Positions 1 to 7,421 of a stretch of DNA of 16,296 nt are shown here, piece after piece. The notes under the pieces were generated by a model. It made no database searches, was not told the DNA's origin, and worked only from the letters and a program-made list of their open reading frames with translations. The stretch covers positions 1 through 16,296 of the forward strand of contig DJFP01000194.1 of the NCBI GenBank assembly GCA_002432565.1, read 5' to 3'. The stretch comes from Flavobacteriales bacterium UBA5869. Lineage in GTDB: Bacteria; Bacteroidota; Bacteroidia; Flavobacteriales_D; Crocinitomicaceae. Position 1 is the first letter of the stretch; the number at the start of each line of letters is the position of its first letter. Both the position numbers and the translations under genes were made by a program.

Positions 1-147
1 GATTAATCGCGTGCCCACTGTTTATTTATAATAAATCAAATAATATTCGTTCAACCACGAATAATCAAAACCTTCCTTCACCTCCTAAAACAACCAAAAT
101 TCTTCCTCCGGATGCATTCATCTTTGGCATAACAAATACAACAAGTT
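1..147. other. Upstream region of the A2M gene
   Basis: This is AT-rich non-coding sequence. It holds a 7 bp hairpin (TATTCGT at 44-50, ACGAATA at 57-63) and a partial -7 element CATCTTTG at 119-126 without a matching -33 TTG. The A2M promoter cannot be placed with confidence. Confidence 0.4.
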
Positions 148-3100
148 ATGTCACGCTTCATTATTCTTCTGTCACTTACTGCTAGTCTACTGGCATCAAT
201 TCTTGCCTGTTCCGGTAATAAAATCATTTCCGTGGATCCCAAATTCCGAAAATGGGTTTCCGGTTACACCTCCGGAATTATTTCCAATTCCGACCACATT
301 GAGATTGAGCTTAAAAACCAGCTGGATTCCAGCAAACTCATCGAACTTGGCATGAAATCCCGCATGGATGAAAAGATCCTGAAAGAAATTGTAGCCATCA
401 GTCCAGAAATCGACGCCGATATTCAATGGGTGGATTACCGCACCATCCGGATCGTTCCTAAAAAAGCGCTGACTTCCAATCAAATCTACACCGTAAGTTT
501 AGACCTGGACGAAATTACGAATGTGGACGACGGGTATGAAGAATTCAACTTTCAATTCGCCACCAAACCTCAAAAAATCGATGTAAGCGAGCCTGGTTTG
601 ATCGAATACGATTCATACAACCTGGAATGGTATTCCATGCGCGGAACGATTTCCATGACCGACCACTTCGATACGACCAAACTAAAAGACCTAATCACGG
701 TCAAATTAGGCAGTCAGGCCCAAAAAGTACATTTTGAAGAAGCTTACGGCGAAAACGAATACTATTACATCGTCGACAGTATCCAACGTTCGGAAAAAGA
801 AACCAAAGTAACCGTGGAATGGAGCGGAGATGCCATTTCCTCCTTCTCAAATGGCTCTACAAGCATCAAAGTTCCGGCTTTAGGTGATTTTAACCTGAGT
901 TCTTACAACGTTAGCGACCAGGATGATCAAAGTGTTCGTTTAACATTCTCGGAACCATTATCAACTAACCAGGATCTGAACGGATTGATAGACCTGGAAG
1001 GTGTTTCCGGAGAAACTTTTTCGATCTATTACAATGAAGTCACGATTTTCATTCCGAACCGCATTGAAGGAAGTTATTCTCTGAAAGTCAATTCAGGAAT
1101 CAGGAACATCAAGAATTATCCGATGCTGAAAGGGACTGAACGTACTTTACGATTCACAGCTTCGAAACCCAAAGTACGCATTGTCGGAAGCGGCTCTATC
1201 CTGCCCGATTCCAAAGGATTGATTTTCCCCTTCGAAACAATTGGCTTGAAGTCGGTAACTGTCCGCATCATCAAAATCTACGAAGAAAACGTGCATCATT
1301 TCTTGCAGGTGAATGAGCTGAACGGTTCGGATGCGATCTTCCGCTTCGGAAAGAAAATTGCCGAAAAGAACATCCAATTGGGTGTCAAAAAAGAAGATAA
1401 GAGCGACTGGGCTTCTCATGTATTGGACCTGGAAAAATGGATCCGCCCGGAACCGGGAGCCATTTACCGGGTTTCCATCAAATTCGGACAGAAAGACGCG
1501 TATTGTGATTGTGAAGCCAATACCGAAACGGCAGAAACTTCCGAAAATGAAGCCCGTGTAGAAGAAGAGTGGTCCGAACGGCCCTGGCATTTGGATGATT
1601 GGGACGATGGATATGAAGATTGGGGCGGTTACGGTTCTTCGGAATCTCCTTGCAGCTCCGATTACTATTACGGAAAAGCAGTTTCCCGCAATATCCTGGC
1701 ATCCAACATCGGTGTGATCTACAAATTAGATGCTAAGAAAGAAGCGCATGTTTTCCTGACCGATATGATTACTACTCAGCCCATTTCGAATGCTTCCGTG
1801 ACCTTTTACGATTATGCCAAACAAGTTATTGCTTCCGGATCTACCAATTCCGAAGGAATGTACACCAAAGCGTTGTCAGAAAAACCGTTCCTGTTGATCG
1901 CTAAATATGGAAAACAACGCGGCTATCTCAAAGTCAGCGACGGACATTCAAATACCCTTTCAGAATTCGATGTAGAAGGTGAAGAAGTACAAAACGGACT
2001 GAAAGGATACATTTATACCGAACGTGGCGTTTGGCGTCCAGGAGATTCAATCTACGTCAACTTTGTTTTGCGGGATTACGAAAAGAAACTTCCGCTGAAC
2101 CACCCGGTAACATTCACGCTGACAGACCCATCAGGTTACGAAGCAAGCAAAATCACCAAATCACAAGGCATAAACGGGCATTATGATTTCAGGACTACCA
2201 CCCGTTCAGATGGAAAAACAGGAATTTACACGGCAAGAGTAATGGTCGGTTCACGTGAATTTATCAAATACCTGAAAGTCGAAACCGTAAAACCAAACCG
2301 CTTAAAGATCAAACTGGATGTTCCGGATAGTTCTGACAGCTTACTTCGATTAGAATCCTATTGGCTGCACGGTGCCCCTGCTAAAAACCTGCGTGCAACG
2401 GTCGACGTGGAATATCAGTCTACAAACACCGTTATTCCGGGATTCCCGAAATTCGAATTCGATTCACCCATCCGTAAAATCCATTCCGACAAGAACACCT
2501 TATTTGACGACGATTTGGATGCAAACGGAAAGGCTTCCTTCAAGCAAGAAGTTTCTTCATTGTCACAAGCTTCCGGGATGTTGAACGCCATTTACACCAT
2601 GCGCGTCTTTGAGCAGGGCGGAAACTTTTCGATCGATCGCTTTTCTCAAATTTATTCTCCTTATAAGCAATACGTAGGATTTAGGACACCTGACCCGGAA
2701 GCTGATAACTCTTTGATTTCAGGTAAAAAACACACCTTCGATGTGGTCATGGTAAACTCTGCAGGAACCATTTTGAAGAAACCCTCCAAAATCCGCGTGA
2801 AGATTTACCGCATGGAATGGAGATGGTGGTACGAAAGCGGTGATGACGATCTTGGGAACTTCATGGCACGAAGCGGGAACATGCTCGTTTACGATTCTCT
2901 TCTGAATGCTTCGAGTGGAAAAACAGCCTTCCAATTCGGGTTGAACTCCACAGATTATGGTCGATTCCTCGTTACTGTGACAGATGAAGAAGGTTTTCAC
3001 CAGGCCGGAAAAATCATTTCGATTGATGTTCCATACTGGAGCCGCGGAAATCAGAAAAACAACGAATATGCTTCGATGCTGAACTTTTCTACCGATAAGA

Positions 3101-5694
3101 AAAGCTACGTCAAAGGTGAAATTGTGAAGTTGAGCATTCCTTCTCCGGCTTCAGGTAAAGCATTGATTTCGGTTGAAACACGCACTAAGATCGTGAAGAC
3201 GTTCTGGGTGAATACTACCAAAGGTGAAACAACTTGTTCGTTCGAAACAACCGAAGATATGGCTCCAAACGCCTATGTTCATGTCAGTCTCATTCAGCCA
3301 CACAGCGCAACTACCAACGATTTACCCATTCGAATGTATGGAATCGTTCCCATCATTGTTGATGATCCGGCAACTCATTTACATCCTGAAATTACTGCAG
3401 CGAAAGAATGGAGACCGGAATCAACAGCTAAAGTCACTGTTTCCGAGAAAAATGGCAAGGGAATGACTTACACCCTGGCAATTGTAGATGATGGTTTATT
3501 GGACCTGACCCGCTTCCAAACCCCAAATCCGTGGAATACATTCTACGCAAAAGAAGCACTGGGTATCAAAACCTGGGATATGTATGATTATGTGATCGGA
3601 GCATATTCCGGGAAGCTGAATCGCTTGTTGAGTATCGGTGGGGACGGATCAGCAGACGATGGTGCAGGCCCGAAAGCAAACCGCTTCAAACCGATGGTGC
3701 ATTTCTTAGGACCGTTCGTTTTACCGGCCGGATCTTCCAAAACACACCAGGTTGAACTACCTACTTATATCGGATCAGTTCGTGTAATGGTGGTGGCTCA
3801 TTCAGCAACGGCATTTGGAAACGCTGAAGAAACCGTTACGATTAAAAAACCGTTGATGGTGCTTGGCACTTTGCCCCGAGTGATCGGTCCTGGTGAAACC
3901 ATTCAATTGCCGGTGGACGTTTTTGCTATGAAAGACAATATTAAACATGTAGATGTGCAGGTAAGCTGTAACGATCTGCTGGCTGTAAGCGGAAACAAAA
4001 GCCAGGGAATCAAATTTGCCGGAGAAGGAGACCAAATTGTGAACTTTGAACTGAAAGTCGCAAATAAACTGGGCATTGCGAAAATCAAGATCTTTGCAAA
4101 ATCCGGCGCTGAAACGGCTACCCAGGAATTTGAGGTCGATGTCCGCAGTCCGAACCCCAAGGTACTAGAAAGTGAAACGAAAATCATTGAACCGGGTTCT
4201 ACCGCCAGTTTTACCATGGAACAGGACGGGATCAGCGGTTCTCACTCCTACTCTTTGGAGACGAGCCAGTTCAACTCCATCAATCTCAGCGGACGCATGG
4301 ACGAACTGATCAATTATCCGCATGGATGCATCGAACAAACCACTTCAGCAGTATTTCCGCAGCTTTTTGCTATGGACGTGATGCAATTCAGCGAAAAGGA
4401 AAAAAAGGAAATGTCGGCAAATATCAAGGCTGCATTAATCAAGTACCAGAGTTTCCAGCAGTACGAAGGTGGTTTTGCCTACTGGCCCGGAAACCGTGAA
4501 GCAAGTGATTGGGGATCCAATTACGCCGGACATTTCATGATCGAAGCCGAGCAGCACGGATTTACGCTTCCTGCCAATCTAAAATCTCGCTGGATGGAAT
4601 ACCAGAAAAATGAAGCCAACAACTGGACAGCTGATTCCTACCGGGGATATTACCATCACGCAGAAGAATCGCATCAACTGATCCAGGCTTATCGCTTATA
4701 CACACTTGCATTGGCCGGAAAACCGGAATTGGGTGCCATGAACCGCTTAAAAGAAAACGGGAAATTGGGAGTTACCGCCAAATGGCGATTGGCTGCGGCT
4801 TATTACCTGGCAGGACAAAAAGACCTGGCAAAACAAATGACGCGCAATTTAAGTTTCGCACCTCCCACTTACCGCGAATACGGATATTCTTACGGTTCTA
4901 CTATACGCGACAAAGCTATGAACCTGGAAGCGGGATTGATGATCGACTCCAAATCGACGGACCAGTTAGAAAAAGAGATCACCGATGTTTTGAAATCGAA
5001 TCAGTGGTTGAGTACCCAGGAAGCAGGTTATTGTATTCTTGCATTGACAAGCGGAAAAATCAAGAATAACGGAACCTTACAATTTGAGGTAAACTCTGAA
5101 AAGATCGCTGCATCCAAGTGCATGATTACGAAAAACTATACGGAAGCAGATGGATCGAAGCTGAAACGATTGACCATTCGAAATACTTCTTCGAAAAAGA
5201 TCTATGTGACTTTCTGTACAACAAAAGTCCCTCAAATAGGGAAAGAAAAAAAGATCCGAAGCAACCTGGAAATGACCGTCAACTATACCAATCTTGCCGG
5301 AGTTTCTATTGATCCTTCTAAAATTACACAGGGAACTGATTTTATCATGGAGGTCAAACTGAAGAACCCAACAAAAGATCAATTCTACCGCGAAATGGCC
5401 TTGAACCAGATTATGCCGAGCGGCTGGGAAATTCACAATGCGCGCTTGTACGATGAAGAAAGCACTCCGAATATTGATTACCAGGATTACCGGGACGACC
5501 GCGTTTACAGTTATTTCAAACTGGCACCGAATGAAACAAAAATTTTCAAAATACAATTGAATGCTTCTTATCTAGGAAGATTCTACTTACCGGCAGTGTT
5601 TTCGGAAGCGATGTATGATCATTCCGTCAATGCGCAGGAAAAAGGCAGATGGGTAGAAGTCACCAAAATTATGAAACAACCTAAATCATCCTAA
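148..5694 (+). CDS. Alpha-2-macroglobulin family lipoprotein (thioester type)
   Basis: The product is a predicted periplasmic protease trap of 1848 residues. The N-terminus is a lipoprotein signal: hydrophobic residues 4-20, then a lipobox ILAC with the lipidated Cys at 21. The residues after Cys21 (SGNK) are not acidic, so surface export is not suggested. The MG2-type signature TERGVWRPGD lies at 624-633. A Gly/Asp-rich, probably flexible stretch is at about 1164-1178, just before the A2M domain. The thioester motif GCIEQ is at 1393-1397, with Cys1394 and Gln1397 forming the expected internal bond, followed by an alpha-helical thioester domain. An acidic, aromatic-rich segment with three Cys lies at 453-502. 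The length suits the large bacterial A2M class. In known members, cleavage of the bait region exposes the thioester, which captures the protease. The start is the first ATG that gives a complete signal peptide; the preceding bases are A-rich with no Shine-Dalgarno. A strong terminator follows at once, so it is probably the last gene of its transcript. Confidence 0.95.
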   Translation: MSRFIILLSLTASLLASILACSGNKIISVDPKFRKWVSGYTSGIISNSDHIEIELKNQLDSSKLIELGMKSRMDEKILKEIVAISPEIDADIQWVDYRTIRIVPKKALTSNQIYTVSLDLDEITNVDDGYEEFNFQFATKPQKIDVSEPGLIEYDSYNLEWYSMRGTISMTDHFDTTKLKDLITVKLGSQAQKVHFEEAYGENEYYYIVDSIQRSEKETKVTVEWSGDAISSFSNGSTSIKVPALGDFNLSSYNVSDQDDQSVRLTFSEPLSTNQDLNGLIDLEGVSGETFSIYYNEVTIFIPNRIEGSYSLKVNSGIRNIKNYPMLKGTERTLRFTASKPKVRIVGSGSILPDSKGLIFPFETIGLKSVTVRIIKIYEENVHHFLQVNELNGSDAIFRFGKKIAEKNIQLGVKKEDKSDWASHVLDLEKWIRPEPGAIYRVSIKFGQKDAYCDCEANTETAETSENEARVEEEWSERPWHLDDWDDGYEDWGGYGSSESPCSSDYYYGKAVSRNILASNIGVIYKLDAKKEAHVFLTDMITTQPISNASVTFYDYAKQVIASGSTNSEGMYTKALSEKPFLLIAKYGKQRGYLKVSDGHSNTLSEFDVEGEEVQNGLKGYIYTERGVWRPGDSIYVNFVLRDYEKKLPLNHPVTFTLTDPSGYEASKITKSQGINGHYDFRTTTRSDGKTGIYTARVMVGSREFIKYLKVETVKPNRLKIKLDVPDSSDSLLRLESYWLHGAPAKNLRATVDVEYQSTNTVIPGFPKFEFDSPIRKIHSDKNTLFDDDLDANGKASFKQEVSSLSQASGMLNAIYTMRVFEQGGNFSIDRFSQIYSPYKQYVGFRTPDPEADNSLISGKKHTFDVVMVNSAGTILKKPSKIRVKIYRMEWRWWYESGDDDLGNFMARSGNMLVYDSLLNASSGKTAFQFGLNSTDYGRFLVTVTDEEGFHQAGKIISIDVPYWSRGNQKNNEYASMLNFSTDKKSYVKGEIVKLSIPSPASGKALISVETRTKIVKTFWVNTTKGETTCSFETTEDMAPNAYVHVSLIQPHSATTNDLPIRMYGIVPIIVDDPATHLHPEITAAKEWRPESTAKVTVSEKNGKGMTYTLAIVDDGLLDLTRFQTPNPWNTFYAKEALGIKTWDMYDYVIGAYSGKLNRLLSIGGDGSADDGAGPKANRFKPMVHFLGPFVLPAGSSKTHQVELPTYIGSVRVMVVAHSATAFGNAEETVTIKKPLMVLGTLPRVIGPGETIQLPVDVFAMKDNIKHVDVQVSCNDLLAVSGNKSQGIKFAGEGDQIVNFELKVANKLGIAKIKIFAKSGAETATQEFEVDVRSPNPKVLESETKIIEPGSTASFTMEQDGISGSHSYSLETSQFNSINLSGRMDELINYPHGCIEQTTSAVFPQLFAMDVMQFSEKEKKEMSANIKAALIKYQSFQQYEGGFAYWPGNREASDWGSNYAGHFMIEAEQHGFTLPANLKSRWMEYQKNEANNWTADSYRGYYHHAEESHQLIQAYRLYTLALAGKPELGAMNRLKENGKLGVTAKWRLAAAYYLAGQKDLAKQMTRNLSFAPPTYREYGYSYGSTIRDKAMNLEAGLMIDSKSTDQLEKEITDVLKSNQWLSTQEAGYCILALTSGKIKNNGTLQFEVNSEKIAASKCMITKNYTEADGSKLKRLTIRNTSSKKIYVTFCTTKVPQIGKEKKIRSNLEMTVNYTNLAGVSIDPSKITQGTDFIMEVKLKNPTKDQFYREMALNQIMPSGWEIHNARLYDEESTPNIDYQDYRDDRVYSYFKLAPNETKIFKIQLNASYLGRFYLPAVFSEAMYDHSVNAQEKGRWVEVTKIMKQPKSS

Positions 5695-5707
5695 TAATTA
5701 ATAGCGA

Positions 5708-5738
5708 AAAAGGCTGTCCGGAATTTGGACAGCCTTTT
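5708..5738 (+). terminator. Intrinsic terminator after the A2M gene
   Basis: A perfect 12 bp inverted repeat (AAAAGGCTGTCC at 5708-5719 and GGACAGCCTTTT at 5727-5738) encloses a 7-base loop. The stem is GC-rich at its core and ends in a T run, and it lies 14 bases after the A2M stop codon. The A/T arms could make it work in both directions. Confidence 0.9.
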
Positions 5739-5754
5739 AGTTAAATCTCTTTCT

Positions 5755-5915
5755 CCTACTTTTTGCCAAGGCAGAAAAAGTAGGCAAAACTGCCTTTTAC
5801 CCGATTACAGCACTCAAGCAGCCTTCCGTTTCAGGTCGATTCACAGAAAGAAGGGATCAGGATCCCAAATGACGAGCACTTTCCGGAATCGACAGCCGAA
5901 ACGGAAGGCTTTTTT
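5755..5915. repeat. Structured palindromic intergenic element (two hairpins)
   Basis: Two further inverted repeats follow the terminator. The first pairs 5755-5764 with 5775-5784 and 5765-5767 with 5770-5772, leaving a bulged AG. The second is long and nested. Outer arms 5820-5832 and 5898-5910 pair over 13 bp (AGCCTTCCGTTTC with its complement). Inner arms 5835-5842 and 5886-5893 pair over 8 bp. The apex holds a perfect 6 bp palindrome arm pair, GGGATC/GATCCC at 5853-5866. The outer 3' arm runs into six T at 5910-5915. The short frames crossing it look non-coding. From memory, strings like CTTTTTGCC..AAAAAGTAGG recur between genes in Bacteroidota, which would make this a dispersed repeat; only one copy lies in this window, so that part is unproven. 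Confidence 0.6.
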
Positions 5916-6179
5916 CTTCGACCGAACGGCTAAGGACGGGTAACAATATTCCACCAAAGTTGAGATTTTCGTGTCGCGTAATCGGGATTGTGACCGCAGC
6001 TTGAAATACTACAAACAAGCAACAATTTTGGTTCCGAATGGGTGGATTGGTTCTCAAATGTAATTTTATCAGAGCTAAAGATTTGCTATCAACAACCCAT
6101 ATAATTTTAAAACCAATCTATTCTTTTCGCCTATTGCAAAAGAAATCCTCATTTCGTAACTTGTTACAAAAACACGCCC
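5916..6179. other. Gene-free stretch upstream of the Mpo1-like gene
   Basis: About 260 bases have no convincing coding frame. The left part (to about 6060) may be the remainder of the palindromic repeat element. The right part is AT-rich and must hold the promoter of the following gene. No RNA gene or transposon end is recognisable. Confidence 0.5.
6134..6167 (+). promoter_or_regulatory. Candidate promoter and small palindrome before the Mpo1-like gene
   Basis: TTG at 6134-6136, a 20-base spacer, then TAACTTGT at 6157-6164 resembles the Bacteroidota -33/-7 arrangement (TTG, TAnnTTTG), but the -7 element matches only partly. The same place carries the palindrome GTAAC-TT-GTTAC at 6156-6167, which could be an operator. 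The start codon lies 13 bases after the palindrome. This is weak evidence. Confidence 0.25.
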
Positions 6180-6659
6180 ATGAAAACACTTGAAGAATGG
6201 TTTGCAGAATATTCGGTCAGCCACCAAAATGCAACAAATAAGAAAATTCACTACATCTGTGTTCCGGCCATTTTCTTTTCAGTGGTCGGGCTTTTAATGA
6301 GCATTCCAAACCGTGGATTGATCAGTCTCGTGCATTCGGATAATTTTCTTTACGTGAATTGGGCGGTCGTTGCTTTAATTCCTGTATTGTATTTCTATTT
6401 GCGCTTATCCTGGAGAATGGCGTTCTACATTTTGATTTTCTCAGCAATTTGCGTGATCGGGAATTACTTCCTGGCGAAAATCGGTCCTTTGTGGTTGAGT
6501 TCCCTGATTATTTTTGCCGTGGCCTGGGTCGGACAATTTTACGGACATCAAATTGAGGGAAAAAAACCATCTTTTCTGAAAGACATTCAATTTCTGCTCA
6601 TTGGTCCGGCCTGGATTTTGGATCATTGGTTTAACACGAAGCAAATTCGTAATTCGTAA
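6180..6659 (+). CDS. Mpo1-like (DUF962) family membrane protein
   Basis: This 159-residue protein fits the Mpo1/YGL010w (DUF962) family. The N-terminal block has His15, Asn20, Lys21 and His24 before a Pro at 29. The second family block, GHQIEGKKP, lies at 122-130 with His123 and Glu126. Between and around them are about four hydrophobic segments, roughly 29-43, 57-75, 80-95 and 100-118, so it is an integral membrane protein. The characterised yeast member Mpo1 is an Fe(II)-dependent dioxygenase that shortens 2-hydroxy fatty acids by one carbon; the conserved histidines are the presumed iron ligands. Whether this bacterial protein does the same is inference. Hydroxylated fatty acids are common in Bacteroidota lipids, so a substrate is plausible. 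The last codons and the stop sit inside a heptamer tandem repeat, so the final few residues may vary between strains. It is separated from the A2M gene by a terminator and so is probably transcribed on its own. Confidence 0.85.
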   Translation: MKTLEEWFAEYSVSHQNATNKKIHYICVPAIFFSVVGLLMSIPNRGLISLVHSDNFLYVNWAVVALIPVLYFYLRLSWRMAFYILIFSAICVIGNYFLAKIGPLWLSSLIIFAVAWVGQFYGHQIEGKKPSFLKDIQFLLIGPAWILDHWFNTKQIRNS

Positions 6660-6676
6660 TTCGGCATTCGTAATTC
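6645..6676. repeat. Heptamer tandem repeat (ATTCGTA)n at a convergent junction
   Basis: Four and a half consecutive 7-base units: ATTCGTA at 6645-6651, ATTCGTA at 6652-6658, variant ATTCGGC at 6659-6665, ATTCGTA at 6666-6672, and partial ATTC at 6673-6676. The array contains the stop codon of the Mpo1-like gene (6657-6659) and ends one base before the stop codon of the response regulator on the other strand (6678-6680). No hairpin terminator separates the two genes. Confidence 0.85.
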
Positions 6677-6677
6677 T

Positions 6678-7421
6678 CTAAAGCTGTTCCAGCATCTTCA
6701 CCACATCTGCACGTTTGCGGGTTGAGACCGGGATCATTTTTCCATCCGACATGATCAAATGTCCCCCCTCCACTTTCACAAACTCCCGGATCATTTTCGT
6801 ATTGACCAAATGCGATTGATGCACGCGGAAGAAACCCAGTTCTCCTAATATATCCTCAAAATCCTTCAACGTCCTGGAAACAACTATCCGCTTTGAATTT
6901 GAGAAAAAGAATTCCGTGTAGTTCACATTACTTTCACAGCGAATAATATCCGCAATTTGCACAATATGAATCTTGTCCTGTGCATGTAGTGCAAGCCTTT
7001 CCTGCACTTTATGACTTTGTTTCAGGGACTCGTTCAGCAAACGGTAGTTGTCCTGCTCGTTGTGATTGTGGTTCCTGAATTTCTTCAAAGCTTCAGTCAA
7101 TTCATCCGGGTCAACAGGTTTCAGCAAATAATCAATCGCCGCATAACGGAAAGCCTTAATGGCGTGTGCATCACTGGCTGTAATAAAAATGATCTTGAAT
7201 GGAATTTCAGGTAAAATGTCCAACAAGTCGAAACCCGAACCATCCTGCATCTGGATATCCAGGAACAAAATATCGATGGGGGTTTTCTTTAATAATTTGG
7301 CTCCTTCCACCACTCCTGAAGCTTCACCGACCACTTCAATATCGGGAGCATACACTTCCAGGTCTTTCCGGAAGGTAATCCGCGCCTGTTCGATATCATC
7401 AATAATTACTGCTCTGATCAT
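6678..7421 (-). CDS. LytTR-family response regulator
   Basis: This 247-residue cytoplasmic two-component regulator has an N-terminal receiver domain (about 1-118). Acidic pocket residues are Asp8 and Asp9, the phospho-acceptor is Asp55 in FLDIQM, the switch Thr is at 81, and the conserved Lys is at 101 in LLKPVD. A linker of about 25 residues leads to a C-terminal LytTR DNA-binding domain (about 142-247) with the usual features, including FFRVHQSHLVN and a closing PVSTRKR. LytTR regulators bind paired direct repeats in promoters; I found no convincing pair in this window, so its targets are unknown. It is the second gene of the operon: its ATG follows the kinase stop codon with no gap, which points to translational coupling and to the upstream kinase as its partner. 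Genes of this type are often given names of the lytT/lytR or btsR class, but the exact orthologue cannot be decided here. Confidence 0.95.
   Translation of the reverse strand: MIRAVIIDDIEQARITFRKDLEVYAPDIEVVGEASGVVEGAKLLKKTPIDILFLDIQMQDGSGFDLLDILPEIPFKIIFITASDAHAIKAFRYAAIDYLLKPVDPDELTEALKKFRNHNHNEQDNYRLLNESLKQSHKVQERLALHAQDKIHIVQIADIIRCESNVNYTEFFFSNSKRIVVSRTLKDFEDILGELGFFRVHQSHLVNTKMIREFVKVEGGHLIMSDGKMIPVSTRKRADVVKMLEQL

Noticed and set aside
1147..1590. 147-codon open frame on the - strand
   Set aside because: Antisense to A2M; its length follows from codon bias of the real gene.
5077..5556. 159-codon open frame on the - strand
   Set aside because: Antisense to the intact A2M gene, with shadow-like composition.
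5725..5943. 72-codon open frame through the hairpin region
   Set aside because: It starts inside the terminator and translates through palindromes; better explained as repeat DNA.
5857..6057. 66-codon open frame on the - strand in the repeat region
   Set aside because: Overlaps one arm of the long palindrome; no domain, no start context; probably a spurious frame in a dispersed repeat.
6645..6676. CRISPR-like array
   Set aside because: The units are 7 bases and contiguous with no spacers, so this is a simple tandem repeat.
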